Shown: positions 32,732-43,180, counted from the stretch's first letter. The stretch is DNA of 64,000 nt from JANWWM01 sp046292465 (GCA_046292465.1 JBKBRB010000005.1:62001-126000); one strand, 5' to 3'. Made by a program: numbers and translations. Notes: generated by a model not told the origin, from the letters alone.

Positions 32732-35700
32732 ATGCCATTGCACGCTCGATGTTTAGTGCTGTTAGGCGCGTTTCTGATGACCGCCTTTACAAGTTTCGCA
32801 CAGTCGCGCACCAAACTGACACACTATGTTCAAGCCTACGACCTTTCCGAATCCATCACTCGCGTTGAAAACACACGCTTTTCATCGTTTGCGTTCAGAG
32901 GCACAGATGGCGGATTTCTGCCGCCGCAAGTAGTCGGAAAACAGCATCAGCCCACGATTGCGACGAAGTTCGTTTTTGTCGGCATTCCCGATGGCGCAAC
33001 GGTGCGCGTGCAGGCAAAAGCACTGGCAACGGAAAAACGCAATGGCATTACGCTCTCGCCGTTTGAGTCGCAGGATAGCATTCAAACCGCTTACAAGGAA
33101 AAATTTTTAGACAATCCTTTCTATCAATCTTCAACGCTCTTCCCTGCCGACCTTGCCAAAGTTGAAGGCTACACTTACATCGGCGGGCAGTATGTTGCGC
33201 AAATTCGCGTCTCTTCTCTGCAATATCAACCCGACAAGCGCGTGCTGGTGTGGAATCGGTTGGTGAAGTTAGACGTAGAAATTCTTCCACCTGCTTCTAC
33301 CTTCGCGCCCACAGAGCGGCACACCACGAGCGACTTCGACGAGCAAACACTCAAACGCTTGCTCATCAATTACCGCGACGCCAAAGCATGGCGACAAGCC
33401 GAACCGCCCCGCGCCTTTCGTCCGACAACCACTTCGTGGTATAACCCTGCTAATCCATACCTCAAAATCTACACCGCGAAAGATGGCGTTTATCGAGTAA
33501 CAGGTGCGACGCTTGCCGCATCAGGCTTGAACTTATCGGGCGTTAATCCGCGCACGTTCAAACTCTATTTCAAAGGACGTGAAGTTCCGATTCGCGTTAT
33601 CGGCGAGGAGGACAATCAACTCGACCCAACGGACATTATTGAGTTCATTGGCTATGTGAATCGTGGCGAGCCTGAACCGATTCTCAATCCGAACTCTGGC
33701 TTGCAGATAGGAACTGTTACGGAATATCTCAATGTGCATTCCGACACGTGCGTTTTTTGGCTCACTTGGGGCGGCGCGCTTGGCAGACGCATGGCGGAAG
33801 AAAACGCAACGCCAAACAACTCTACGCCGCAAAGCACCTACCGCGACACACGCCACTACGAGCGCGATACGATTTATGTAACAGGCTTTACAAGTTTTGA
33901 TAGCATCACCACCGAGCGCGTGCCGGGCGAAGGCTGGATTTGGAAACGCTTGCAAGTCAATGATTTCAACACAAGCGATTCGCTCGTTCAACCGTTCATC
34001 GTCCGAAATCCTTCTTCAACAGGCAACAGCGAACTGCAACTGCGCGTTGTCAGCGCAACTCTCACGTCATCGACGCTCGATGTCTTTCTCAACAATAGCC
34101 TTGTAACAACGATTCCGATAGGCACTCGTGGCGAAGTGATTCGAAGCACGACCTTTCCAACCTCGCTCTTGCAAGCAGGCGAAAACCGCTTAACGCTTCG
34201 GCTCACACAAGGCACGGGGAGCAGTGTTCTGGATTTTGATTGGTTCAAGATTACAAGCGATTTTCTTTACACGCTTCCACCCGCCGACGAACAATTTGAA
34301 TTTGCTTCAAGCGCAAATGCTGATATTGTGCTCACCAACGCGCAAAGTTCCAATAACTTTATTTACAACCTTTCCGACAGCACGATTCTCACCAATGTGG
34401 CACAGTCGGGAAACACGCTTCGATTCAACGCGCAGTCAGGCAAACGTTACATCGCAACCAGCACGTTTCTCACGCCTGTTGTGCGTGCGCATCAAAACGG
34501 CGACTTGCGCAACTCGAGCAACGGTGCCGATTACATCATCATCACGCATCCGCTTTTTCTTTCGCAAGCCAATCGCTTAGCAAATTTTCGTCAAACGCCG
34601 TTAGGCGGCGGCTATCGCACGAAAGTGGTTACGACCGAAGATGTTTATGCCGAGTTTAGCGACGGATTTTTCACACCGAAAGCCATTCAAGAGTTTCTCA
34701 AATATGCTTACAACAACTGGCAACTGCCGCGCCCGAAGTATGTTTTGCTGATGGGCAGTGGCACTTGGGACCCGAAGAATAATTTTGGTTTTGCAGAGCC
34801 GCTCCGAAAGTTGCCGTTGATTCCTGTTTATGGCAATCCGGTGAGCGAAGTTTGGTTTGTGAGTTTTGAAAATTCGCCGAGCCGTCCGTTTGTGAATGTG
34901 CCGAAAATGCACATCGGGCGTGTTCCAGCAGTAACGCTCGAAGAGGCGACGATTTACGTCGATAAACTTATTGAGATGGCGAATCGACCGCTCTCGCAAG
35001 CGTGGTATAAGCAGTTTCTTTTCATCACGGGCGGGATTGGCAGTTTTGAGCAACAACTCTTTCGCGCCAACGCCTTGAACATCATTAACGCCTCCGTTTT
35101 GCCACCGCCGACAGCAGGCATTGTGGATACGATTTTCAGAGACGACGATAACCCCTTTGTTAGTTCGCTTGCGGCGGAGCGCATTCAAAACCGCATCAAT
35201 TCAGGCACGGCGGTCATTAACTTTGTTGGACACGCAGGAAGCGAGACGTGGGATTTCACGCTCGGCGACCCACGTGTGCTCCGCAACAACGGCAGGTATC
35301 CGCTGATTTTCAGTTGGACTTGCCACACAGGACGCTTTGCCGAGCCGAATCGGCGCACCTTCGGCGAAACATTCGTTTTTCTACCACAAGCAGGCGCAAC
35401 GCACTTCATCGGCACCGCAGGCTACGGCTATGTTGGTCCTGACGATGTGCTCAATCGGGCTGTTTATCGCGCTATTGCCGATACGCTCCGTGAAGTCGGC
35501 TTAATTTGGAACGCGGCGTATCAAACGCTTTTAGCGCAAACGTTCTTTTGGTTGGCGATTAACGTTTGCTCGCTCGATCAATACAACATTCAAGGCGACC
35601 CCGCACAGCCGATTGTCGTTCCGCGCAAGCCCGACTTTGATATTCAGCCCAACGACATTGCCTTTCAATCACAAACGATTTATGAAGCGGACGACCAATT

Positions 35701-38263
35701 TGTTAAAGTGTCGGCGCGCAATTTTGGCATTGCCTCGCCCGATAGCGTGAGCCTGCGCATTTATGAACGCCAACAAGGCGGCGGCGCATTTACGAAAATT
35801 GCCGATACGCTCTTCTCAAAAATTTTAGTGCGCGATTCGCTCATCATTCGGCTGAACTTTCGCAATCGCACCGGCGCGCGCGAGTTGGAATTTCGTGTCA
35901 ATGAAGACGCTACGATTGACGAAGTTAATCCTGCAAACAACACCGCACGCGCAACGATTATTGTTTTTCCGAACGATGTGGTCGGCACGATGCCGTATAA
36001 CTTTTCCATTTTGCCTGCAAGCAATCCTGCGTTCAGCATCATCAGTAGCAGTGCCGGATTAGGCAACGGACGAACGTATCAGTTTGAGTTAGACACCACG
36101 ATGTCGTTTGATAGTCCCGCCAAGCGCGTCAGCGGCGATTTGCAAGAAGACACGCTCATCACGACGTGGCGACCGCAGTTCAATCCGATTTTGAACATTC
36201 CTTACTATTGGCGCGTGCGAATCCGCAACGCGGACGGGAGCACAACACCATGGCGACTGCAAACGGCTCGTTTTGATACGCTGAACGGCGCCATGCACCA
36301 CATTCGTTGGAGTCCGCGTGGTCAACAACTGGGCTTGAACACGCTTGAAAATGTGCGCGTCAATACCGATGGCGTTACGATTGCAAGTGGCGAAGAGCGA
36401 TTGCGCTTGCGTTCAGTTGGGGCGTTGATGTATGATTATTTCGGACGCTTTTTCTATGAAATTGCCGTCGGCGATTGTGTACGCTTCAATCAAGTTCCGC
36501 CGCTCACCAATCAAATTCGTGGCTTGAACATCTCGATTTTGGATACAGCAAAAAGTTTATATCCAACGCCAGTTCAAAATTTTGATTTACTGCGTGCCAT
36601 CGGCGTTGACGGACCGCCCGATACAACGGTTGTGCCGCGCTTGCTCGCGCTCATTGATAGTTTGCCACAACATGCGGTTTTAATGGTGGCTTTGGTTGAT
36701 GCCGTGCAAGATATTCCTGATGGATTTGCGTTTTTGCCATTTGCGCCCGAAGTTTTGAATCGCTTTGTGCAATTAGGCAGTGTGCGGTTTGGTTCGCTCC
36801 GATTCCGTGAGTCGTGGGTGTTTGCAGGCTCAAAAGATAGGCGCGTTTATTTTGAAGATTGGGGACGGCGTTGTTTTCCGAACAGTGGGTGCGATTCCGC
36901 TTTTCGACCAACTGCAATTGACACGGTGATTCGCGTTCCGAGACGAATGGCAACGATTGAAACTGACCCGATTGGACCTGCCGCACAATGGGGCATGCTC
37001 TCGTGGCAAGCCTCGTCGCTTTCACCAAACGCAAAAACCATAATTACCGTGATTGGTATTCGGCGCGACGGCACAAGCGACTCGCTTCTTACAGTTTCAC
37101 AAGGCAGTCAATATAACTTGATGAACCTTTCGGCGGCGCAGTATCCTTTCCTTAAACTGCGCGTGCATCTGATGCGCGATGTGCCAAACGGCGTATCGCC
37201 TTCGCTTCAATCGCTCTCGCTGAACTTTACCACCACAGGCGACTTAGCCACTTCGAACCGACTTTTCGTTGCCACGCGCGATACGGTCAGACAAGGCGAG
37301 CCTCTCAATTTGCAACTTCAACTGCAAAACATCGGCATGGCAGAGATTGCGCCGATTCGTATTGACCTATCGGCGCAATCGCCAAATGCGCCCACTTACC
37401 GCTTCTTGCAAAGCATTGTGATTGATAGCGCACTTTCGCCCAACCAACGCCGAACGGTAAACTTTACTGTTCCAACAACAATGCTTAACGGCACTCAAAT
37501 TTTCAAGGCGGAGTTAGACCCCGATAACCGCATTCAAGAAGTTTCGCGATTCAACAATCAAGCGTTTCGGCAGGCGTTCATCGCAGGCGATTCGCTCTCG
37601 CCACAGGTCGACATTACCTTCAACGGGCAACGCATCACAAGCGGCGCGCTTGTGCCCAGAAAACCGCGCATTGTTGTTTCGGCAACCGACGATAGCCCGA
37701 TTCCCATTGCTGATACTGCGCTTTTTTCCATCAAACTCGGTCAAGTGCCTATCTATTTCAGCGATTCGCGCGTCTCGTTCACCCCTGCAACGCTGATGAA
37801 CAAAACCGCAACTGTTGTCTTTACGCCTGAACTGCCTGACGGACGCGACACGCTTCGCGTTACAGTGCGCGATGTTTCGGGCAACCTTGCCGATAGCGCG
37901 CAATCCGTCGTTGCCTTTTCAGTTGAATCCGATTTCAAAATCCAAAACCTTTACAACTATCCGAACCCATTTCGCGACGAAACCTTCTTTGCGTTCCGAA
38001 TGACGGGCGAATTGGAGTCGCGCCCAACGGAGTTTAAAATTCGCATCTATACCGTTGCAGGCAGAATGATTAAAGAAATTGACGTTATGCCGACGCTCAA
38101 CGAATCGTTCAATGGCAATGGCGAAGGCTTATACCGTGTGCGATGGGACGGGCGCGACAACGACGGCGATTTGGTTGCAAATGGCGTCTATATCTACCGC
38201 ATCACCATCAAAACGCCCAAAGAAAGCATCTACAAAACCGAGAAACTTGCGATTATTCGCTAA
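32732..38263 (+). CDS. porU: PorU-like C25 (gingipain-type) peptidase, T9SS sortase candidate
   Basis: 1843 residues. A signal peptide (MTAFTSFAQ) is followed by a beta-rich region, then a C25 peptidase domain at about 610-980 with catalytic His834 in NFVGHAG and Cys864 in SWTCHTGRF. After it come CARDB-like repeats (about 1000-1100 and 1500-1620) and a C-terminal FlgD-like Ig domain starting at YNYPNPFRDETFF and ending in ANGVYIYRITI and KLAIIR. PorU cleaves the C-terminal sorting domains of type IX secretion cargo and attaches anionic LPS. The protein is about 700 residues longer than the Porphyromonas enzyme. A T9SS cargo gene follows. Another secreted C25 protease is the alternative. Confidence 0.82.
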   Translation: MPLHARCLVLLGAFLMTAFTSFAQSRTKLTHYVQAYDLSESITRVENTRFSSFAFRGTDGGFLPPQVVGKQHQPTIATKFVFVGIPDGATVRVQAKALATEKRNGITLSPFESQDSIQTAYKEKFLDNPFYQSSTLFPADLAKVEGYTYIGGQYVAQIRVSSLQYQPDKRVLVWNRLVKLDVEILPPASTFAPTERHTTSDFDEQTLKRLLINYRDAKAWRQAEPPRAFRPTTTSWYNPANPYLKIYTAKDGVYRVTGATLAASGLNLSGVNPRTFKLYFKGREVPIRVIGEEDNQLDPTDIIEFIGYVNRGEPEPILNPNSGLQIGTVTEYLNVHSDTCVFWLTWGGALGRRMAEENATPNNSTPQSTYRDTRHYERDTIYVTGFTSFDSITTERVPGEGWIWKRLQVNDFNTSDSLVQPFIVRNPSSTGNSELQLRVVSATLTSSTLDVFLNNSLVTTIPIGTRGEVIRSTTFPTSLLQAGENRLTLRLTQGTGSSVLDFDWFKITSDFLYTLPPADEQFEFASSANADIVLTNAQSSNNFIYNLSDSTILTNVAQSGNTLRFNAQSGKRYIATSTFLTPVVRAHQNGDLRNSSNGADYIIITHPLFLSQANRLANFRQTPLGGGYRTKVVTTEDVYAEFSDGFFTPKAIQEFLKYAYNNWQLPRPKYVLLMGSGTWDPKNNFGFAEPLRKLPLIPVYGNPVSEVWFVSFENSPSRPFVNVPKMHIGRVPAVTLEEATIYVDKLIEMANRPLSQAWYKQFLFITGGIGSFEQQLFRANALNIINASVLPPPTAGIVDTIFRDDDNPFVSSLAAERIQNRINSGTAVINFVGHAGSETWDFTLGDPRVLRNNGRYPLIFSWTCHTGRFAEPNRRTFGETFVFLPQAGATHFIGTAGYGYVGPDDVLNRAVYRAIADTLREVGLIWNAAYQTLLAQTFFWLAINVCSLDQYNIQGDPAQPIVVPRKPDFDIQPNDIAFQSQTIYEADDQFVKVSARNFGIASPDSVSLRIYERQQGGGAFTKIADTLFSKILVRDSLIIRLNFRNRTGARELEFRVNEDATIDEVNPANNTARATIIVFPNDVVGTMPYNFSILPASNPAFSIISSSAGLGNGRTYQFELDTTMSFDSPAKRVSGDLQEDTLITTWRPQFNPILNIPYYWRVRIRNADGSTTPWRLQTARFDTLNGAMHHIRWSPRGQQLGLNTLENVRVNTDGVTIASGEERLRLRSVGALMYDYFGRFFYEIAVGDCVRFNQVPPLTNQIRGLNISILDTAKSLYPTPVQNFDLLRAIGVDGPPDTTVVPRLLALIDSLPQHAVLMVALVDAVQDIPDGFAFLPFAPEVLNRFVQLGSVRFGSLRFRESWVFAGSKDRRVYFEDWGRRCFPNSGCDSAFRPTAIDTVIRVPRRMATIETDPIGPAAQWGMLSWQASSLSPNAKTIITVIGIRRDGTSDSLLTVSQGSQYNLMNLSAAQYPFLKLRVHLMRDVPNGVSPSLQSLSLNFTTTGDLATSNRLFVATRDTVRQGEPLNLQLQLQNIGMAEIAPIRIDLSAQSPNAPTYRFLQSIVIDSALSPNQRRTVNFTVPTTMLNGTQIFKAELDPDNRIQEVSRFNNQAFRQAFIAGDSLSPQVDITFNGQRITSGALVPRKPRIVVSATDDSPIPIADTALFSIKLGQVPIYFSDSRVSFTPATLMNKTATVVFTPELPDGRDTLRVTVRDVSGNLADSAQSVVAFSVESDFKIQNLYNYPNPFRDETFFAFRMTGELESRPTEFKIRIYTVAGRMIKEIDVMPTLNESFNGNGEGLYRVRWDGRDNDGDLVANGVYIYRITIKTPKESIYKTEKLAIIR

Positions 38264-38266
38264 GCG

Positions 38267-38623
38267 ATGAAACGAACGCTTCTACAAACGATTCTGACAG
38301 GATTACTCCTCGTTCTCTTTATTGCAGATACGACGAATGTGTTTGCACTCCACACGCACTATCGCTTTGTTCATCAAGAAGTCAATGCGCAAACTGATTC
38401 AAAATGTGTCTCCGCTCCCGACGAGCTTGTCAAGCGCGCGCCACTTAGATTTGATGATTGGCATTGTGGTCGGCATTCCCATCAATCAAGAGCGCGAGCG
38501 GCTCAGCACCTTTTTGCGCTTAATCTACGAGCCCGACCTTCACTCCTTCTTGCACTTTTGACCACCGTCACAACTTTTGCACTCCAGCATTTCTTTTGCG
38601 GTTTGTCAGAATTTGTGATATAG
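38267..38623 (+). pseudogene. Decayed remnant of a prokumamolisin/S53-type protein
   Basis: Directly after the porU stop an ATG opens a frame with a credible signal sequence (MKRTLLQTILTGLLLVLFIA) that reads to SAPDELVKRAPL. At about 38445 the sense continues in another frame as LMIGIVVGIPINQERERLST and FLRLIYEPDLHSFLHF, which resembles the activation domain of sedolisins (VGI...L..FL..LYDP.SP.FH.FLTP.QF). A second shift is needed to reach PPSQL. The rest of such a protein is missing. I read this as a signal peptide and part of a propeptide, broken by at least two frameshifts and truncated. No similarity search was possible. Confidence 0.5.
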
Positions 38624-38732
38624 CTCAAACTGGGTTGCTTGCGAATTATGAACTTATCTATCGAAATCGGATATTCGTTCATTCTGTTTTTTCACATTTC
38701 AGCATCTAAAATCACAAAACAAACTTTATACT
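38624..38732 (+). other. Upstream region of the T9SS cargo gene
   Basis: AT-rich stretch between the relic and the cargo gene. It holds no open frame or strong hairpin; presumably it contains the promoter of the gene at 38733. Confidence 0.4.
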
Positions 38733-41429
38733 ATGAAGCACCAACTTTCAACTCTTCTGCTGATTCTTAGCGCACTGTTCTTTATGAACACATTGCGCAC
38801 GCAAGCCCAAACTCCTTATTTTGCCGAGCCTTTTAATGCTATGACCGATGTTGGCGCGCCCGCCGATTCGCTGGTTGCCCCCGCAGGGTGGACGGCAGAG
38901 CGCGTTACGACAATCCCCAGCCCAATTGCTACGCCGCCACGCGTAACGCATCGCTCTTCGCCCGCTTCTCCATCTGCACGCATCGCTGGCAACGGTGCAC
39001 GCGACTTTGAAATTGCAACGCGCGTCGCTCCAACCCCAACAACCAGTGCATGGGTCGTTAACCGTCCCAGCGCAAATAATTTTTACGTCAATGACACGGT
39101 GCAGACAGACGGCACCAAACCACCTGACGCATTCTCGCCTGTGGGCACAACAGCACTATGGTTTAACGACTGGTTTGCCGCTGGAGGCGGTACAGCAGGA
39201 CGCAATGTGCGCCGTCTTTACTCGCCTCCGTTTGATTTGAGTTCATCAATTTCTCCGCGCATACGGTTCAAGTATTTTTACAACTCAGGTAGTTTTACGC
39301 TGAACATCTTGGCTTCTTCCAACGGTGGCGCAACTTGGGAAGTCATCGGTTCAGCCTCACCGACGGGAACGGCAAACTGGGTTTGGAATGGTACCTCAAT
39401 TCCTACCGATTACAAAGTTTCTAATGCCCGCATTGCTCTCGAGGCCGTTAATGCGTGGGGATATCATGACGCTTGGATTGATAGCCTCATCGTCGACGAA
39501 GCGTCTACAATCAACGCGGCAGCTAGCGGCAACTGGTCAGATCCAGCTACTTGGGTTGGCGGTCAAGTGCCACTTCCTGGCGACAATGTCAATATTCCGC
39601 CAGGAACAACTGTAACGATTGATGTTCCTGTCAATGTGTCTACGCTTTTTCTCATTGGTAATAGCACGCTCAACTTTAACAACATTGCCTCTAACACCCT
39701 GACTGTTACACGCTTTTTGCAAGTGCAATCTTCAGCAACACTCAATCTCTTTAATGGAACATCAGGGCGCACTCTCAATTTGGGTGGCAATCTCGTGCTT
39801 GATGGCACAATGAACGCCTCGCGCGCGGGCGCGGCTATCGTGATGAATGGCTCTTCTCCACAGACAATTTCAGGATCAGGCAGTTTTACAGGCACGCCAA
39901 TTGGCGTAGTGCGGCTCTTAGCGATTAACAACCCAAATGGTGTTACGATTTCTACCACCAATGCGTTTAACATCTCAAGCACCTTGAATCTTGTCAGAGG
40001 CACACTAAACGCTGGCGGCCTGCTCACAATCAACAACACAATTAACGATGGTGTTCCAACTGCATTCTGCGCGACGCAACGCGGCAATGGAAGCGTTACG
40101 GGGCTTATTATCCCACCTACAGCGACTTACAATGTCTCATATGTTATCTTTGCGGGCACAACGCCCCTTCCAACGGTTCCTTTGGGAAACGAAATTCCTT
40201 CATTTCGTACAGTCAATAACCTCACTTACAACACCACATCGTCCTTGGCGATTTTTGGTGGCAACTTACAGGTAAATTCCACACTCACACTTGGAGCGAA
40301 TGCACAAACGATTTTTGTGGCTCCCTCTGACACGCTGATACTTGGCACAAGCCCAACCGCCACGGGAACGCTCTTTGCTGGAACGTCGGGACGCATTTTT
40401 GGTAATTTCAGCCGTTGGATTGGCACAACAACGGGCAATCGTGACTTTCCTGTTGGTGCTCCTGCGGGACGAAAAGCGATTGCAGTCAACTACACAACAG
40501 CACCAACAGCGGGCGGTCGTCTCACAGCGCGTTTTCAGACTAGTGACCCAGGCAATGCGGGCTTGCCGCTGACTGATGGTCCGATCACGCTTGTTAATGT
40601 TGCACCTGATGGTTATTGGGAACTTACACCAGGAAGTGGATTAGCAGGCGGCACAGCAACAGTTACGATTTCGCCTACGGGCTTTGCCAACATTAACGAT
40701 TATCTGAATTTGCGCATGGTGCATCGTCCCAGTAGTCTGTCGCCATGGGGTTTGTTAGGCACGGCAGGCACGAACACAGGCTCAAATGCCGCACCTAATG
40801 TCGTTCGCACAGGTATTTCGCTTCTGCCAACAAACGAATTTGGCTTGGCAAGCGACGGTAGTCAATTGCCTGTTGAGCTCACTGCCTTTGAAGGCACGTT
40901 CAAAAATGGCGAGGTGCTTCTTTCGTGGCGCACGGCTTCGGAACAGAACAACGCTGGGTTTGAAGTCGAACGCTCATTTGACCGCGAAGCCTTCACACAA
41001 ATTGGATTCGTGCGCGGCGCAGGCACAACCACCGAAGCGCAAAGTTACGCCTTCACCGACCGCAATTCGTTCAACGCCGAAAAAGTCTACTATCGCTTGA
41101 AGCAAGTCGACTTCGACGGTCAGTTTGAATACAGTCCGATTATCGAAGTGAATGTATCGCTTCCGACCAAGTTCGCTTTGATGCAGAACTATCCGAACCC
41201 GTTTAACCCAACAACCACGATTGCATATGAACTGCCAACACGCGCCAAAGTGCTGTTGAAGGTCTATGATATGCTCGGTCGGGAAGTCGCAACGCTGGTT
41301 AATGGCGAACAAACGGCAGGACGCTATGCGCAACCGTTCAATGCAAACGCTCTTTCCAGCGGCGTTTATTTCTATCGCTTGCAAGCGGGCAACTTCGTCG
41401 AAACAAAGAAGATGATGCTTGTCAAATAA
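38733..41429 (+). CDS. Secreted protein with G8-like region and type IX sorting domain
   Basis: 898 residues. Signal peptide, then a jellyroll-like region of about 230 residues, then ASGNWSDPATWVGGQVPLPG near residue 263, which begins like a G8-type beta domain (GxWsdpxTW..G.xP..GD.V.I) and is followed by low-complexity beta repeats rich in Thr, Asn and Gly. The last 187 residues (from LPVELTAFEG) are a fibronectin-like segment and a T9SS type A sorting domain with NYPNPFNPTTTIAYELP and ending in FVETKKMMLVK. It should be exported by T9SS and held on the surface or released. No enzymatic domain is recognisable. Confidence 0.82.
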   Translation: MKHQLSTLLLILSALFFMNTLRTQAQTPYFAEPFNAMTDVGAPADSLVAPAGWTAERVTTIPSPIATPPRVTHRSSPASPSARIAGNGARDFEIATRVAPTPTTSAWVVNRPSANNFYVNDTVQTDGTKPPDAFSPVGTTALWFNDWFAAGGGTAGRNVRRLYSPPFDLSSSISPRIRFKYFYNSGSFTLNILASSNGGATWEVIGSASPTGTANWVWNGTSIPTDYKVSNARIALEAVNAWGYHDAWIDSLIVDEASTINAAASGNWSDPATWVGGQVPLPGDNVNIPPGTTVTIDVPVNVSTLFLIGNSTLNFNNIASNTLTVTRFLQVQSSATLNLFNGTSGRTLNLGGNLVLDGTMNASRAGAAIVMNGSSPQTISGSGSFTGTPIGVVRLLAINNPNGVTISTTNAFNISSTLNLVRGTLNAGGLLTINNTINDGVPTAFCATQRGNGSVTGLIIPPTATYNVSYVIFAGTTPLPTVPLGNEIPSFRTVNNLTYNTTSSLAIFGGNLQVNSTLTLGANAQTIFVAPSDTLILGTSPTATGTLFAGTSGRIFGNFSRWIGTTTGNRDFPVGAPAGRKAIAVNYTTAPTAGGRLTARFQTSDPGNAGLPLTDGPITLVNVAPDGYWELTPGSGLAGGTATVTISPTGFANINDYLNLRMVHRPSSLSPWGLLGTAGTNTGSNAAPNVVRTGISLLPTNEFGLASDGSQLPVELTAFEGTFKNGEVLLSWRTASEQNNAGFEVERSFDREAFTQIGFVRGAGTTTEAQSYAFTDRNSFNAEKVYYRLKQVDFDGQFEYSPIIEVNVSLPTKFALMQNYPNPFNPTTTIAYELPTRAKVLLKVYDMLGREVATLVNGEQTAGRYAQPFNANALSSGVYFYRLQAGNFVETKKMMLVK

Positions 41430-41469
41430 AGTTCTTCTTTTCTTTCGCTGGCTTTGTTCTTTGAGGAAG

Positions 41470-41506
41470 AGCGGCTCTTGGTTTCAGGAGCCGCTTTTTC
41501 TTTTTT
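41470..41506 (+). terminator. Rho-independent terminator of the T9SS cargo gene
   Basis: AGCGGCTC (41470-41477) and GAGCCGCT (41488-41495) form an 8-bp GC-rich stem with a 10-base loop, followed by TTTTTCTTTTTT. It lies between the cargo gene stop and the convergent carboxylase gene. Confidence 0.9.
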
Positions 41507-41521
41507 AGCAAATTTGATTGT

Positions 41522-43180
41522 TCAAGTTTGAATCACGCCCACGTTGAACTTCGGCATGTCGGGGTTTTCATTGGCGAGTTCGATACAATAGGAAACAATT
41601 TGGCGCGTATCGACAGGATTGATGATGCCGTCAATCCAAAGGCGTGCGGCGGCATAGAGCGGGTTCATTTGCTTTTCGTAACGCTCGCTGATTTCTTTGA
41701 GAAAGGCTTGTTTTTCCTCGTCGCTGATGTGTTTGCCGCCTTTCTCGACTTGCGCAAGTTTAATGCCGAGCAAAGTTTCAGAGGCTTGCTTGCCGCCCAT
41801 CACGGCAATTTGCGCATGCGGGTAGGCGAAGATAAATCGTGGGTCGTAGGCTTTGCCGCACATTGCGTAATTGCCCGCGCCGTAACTATTCCCCGTGATG
41901 ATGGTGATTTTCGGAACAACGGAATTTGAAACGGCATTGACCATCTTCGCGCCGTCTTTGATGATGCCACCGTGTTCAGCGCGACTGCCTACCATAAAGC
42001 CTGTTACATCTTGCAAGAAAAGAAGCGGAATTTTCTTTTGATTGCACGTCATGATGAATCGTGCGGCTTTATCGGCACTGTCGGAATAAATCACACCGCC
42101 GACTTGAATTTCGCCTTTTGCGTTCTTGACAATCAACCGTTGATTTGCCACAATCCCCACAGCCCAGCCGTCGATGCGTGCGTAGGCACAGAGAATCGTT
42201 TTGCCGTAGTTGGCTTTGTATTCGATGAGCGAGCCGTCATCGCAGATGCAGTCGAGCAAGTTTCGCACGTCGTAGGGTTTGGTCAAATCGGTTTGAAGCA
42301 GTCCGAGAATGTCGGTAGGTTTGCGTTTCGGCGGTTGTGATTCAATTCGGTCGAAGCCTGCTTTTTGAGTTGCGCCAAAAGTGGAAACAATTTGACGGAT
42401 TCGCGCCAAGCAGTCTTCATCGTTTTTGACTTTGTGGTCGATAATGCCTGAAATTTCCGTTTGCGTGGTCGCTCCGCCGAGCGTTTCGTTATCAATCACT
42501 TCACCAATCGCGGCTTTGACGAGGTGAGAGGCGGCAAGAAAAATACTGCCTGTGCCTTCGACGATGAGGCTTTCGTCGCACATAATTGGCAAGTAAGCAC
42601 CGCCTGCCACGCACGCGCCCATCACGGCGGCAATTTGCGGAATGCCCATCGCGCTCATTTTGGCGTTGTTGCGAAACTGCCTGCCGAAGTGCTCCTTGTC
42701 AGGAAAAATTTCGTCTTGCATCGGTAGAAAAACACCGGCGGAGTCGACAAGGTAAATGACGGGCAAGCGGTTTTCCATTGCGATTTCCTGCGCACGAAGA
42801 TTTTTCTTTGCCGTCATCGGAAACCATGCACCGGCTTTGACGGTCGCATCATTGGCGACAACCATGCAGTTGCGCCCATGAATTTTGCCAATGCCGACTA
42901 CAACGCCCGCCGAGGGACAACCGCCTTCGGCTTCATACATGCCATTTGCGGCAAGTTCGCCAATTTCCAAAAACGGTGAGCCGTCATCGAGCAGTTTGGC
43001 AATGCGCTCGCGTGCGGTCAGTTTGCCTTTGGCTTTATGCTTTTCAATCGCTTTTGCACCACCACCTAAGTGGATTTGTTCGCGCAAGTATTGCAGTTTA
43101 CGCAAGAGGGTTTTGTAGGCGTCTTCGCGCTCGTAAAATTCGGGAGGGTGTTCTAAAAGAAGCGTGCTTTCCGTTGCCAT
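41522..43180 (-). CDS. Acyl-CoA carboxylase carboxyltransferase (beta) subunit, MccB/PccB type
   Basis: 552 residues from the ATG at 43180; a longer frame to 43351 runs into the divergent lptC gene and adds no conserved sequence. Two crotonase-fold halves: the first with KLTARERIAKLLD and GACVAGGAYLPIM, the second with VGGVIYSDSADKAARFI, LFLQDVTGFMVGS and HAQIAVMGGKQASETLL. AGGAYLPIM is typical of methylcrotonyl-type enzymes, but substrate cannot be fixed from sequence alone. It transfers carboxyl from biotin to acyl-CoA and needs a biotin carboxylase/carrier subunit, which is not nearby. Confidence 0.9.
   Translation of the reverse strand: MATESTLLLEHPPEFYEREDAYKTLLRKLQYLREQIHLGGGAKAIEKHKAKGKLTARERIAKLLDDGSPFLEIGELAANGMYEAEGGCPSAGVVVGIGKIHGRNCMVVANDATVKAGAWFPMTAKKNLRAQEIAMENRLPVIYLVDSAGVFLPMQDEIFPDKEHFGRQFRNNAKMSAMGIPQIAAVMGACVAGGAYLPIMCDESLIVEGTGSIFLAASHLVKAAIGEVIDNETLGGATTQTEISGIIDHKVKNDEDCLARIRQIVSTFGATQKAGFDRIESQPPKRKPTDILGLLQTDLTKPYDVRNLLDCICDDGSLIEYKANYGKTILCAYARIDGWAVGIVANQRLIVKNAKGEIQVGGVIYSDSADKAARFIMTCNQKKIPLLFLQDVTGFMVGSRAEHGGIIKDGAKMVNAVSNSVVPKITIITGNSYGAGNYAMCGKAYDPRFIFAYPHAQIAVMGGKQASETLLGIKLAQVEKGGKHISDEEKQAFLKEISERYEKQMNPLYAAARLWIDGIINPVDTRQIVSYCIELANENPDMPKFNVGVIQT

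Noticed and set aside
34601..35188. 195-codon open frame antisense to the PorU-like gene
   Set aside because: The opposite frame encodes the conserved peptidase region; the antisense product is Arg/Asn-rich with no recognisable domain, a typical shadow frame.
39563..40087. 174-codon open frame antisense to the T9SS cargo gene
   Set aside because: It arises from the low-complexity Thr/Asn repeats of the coding strand; the product has no signal or domain.
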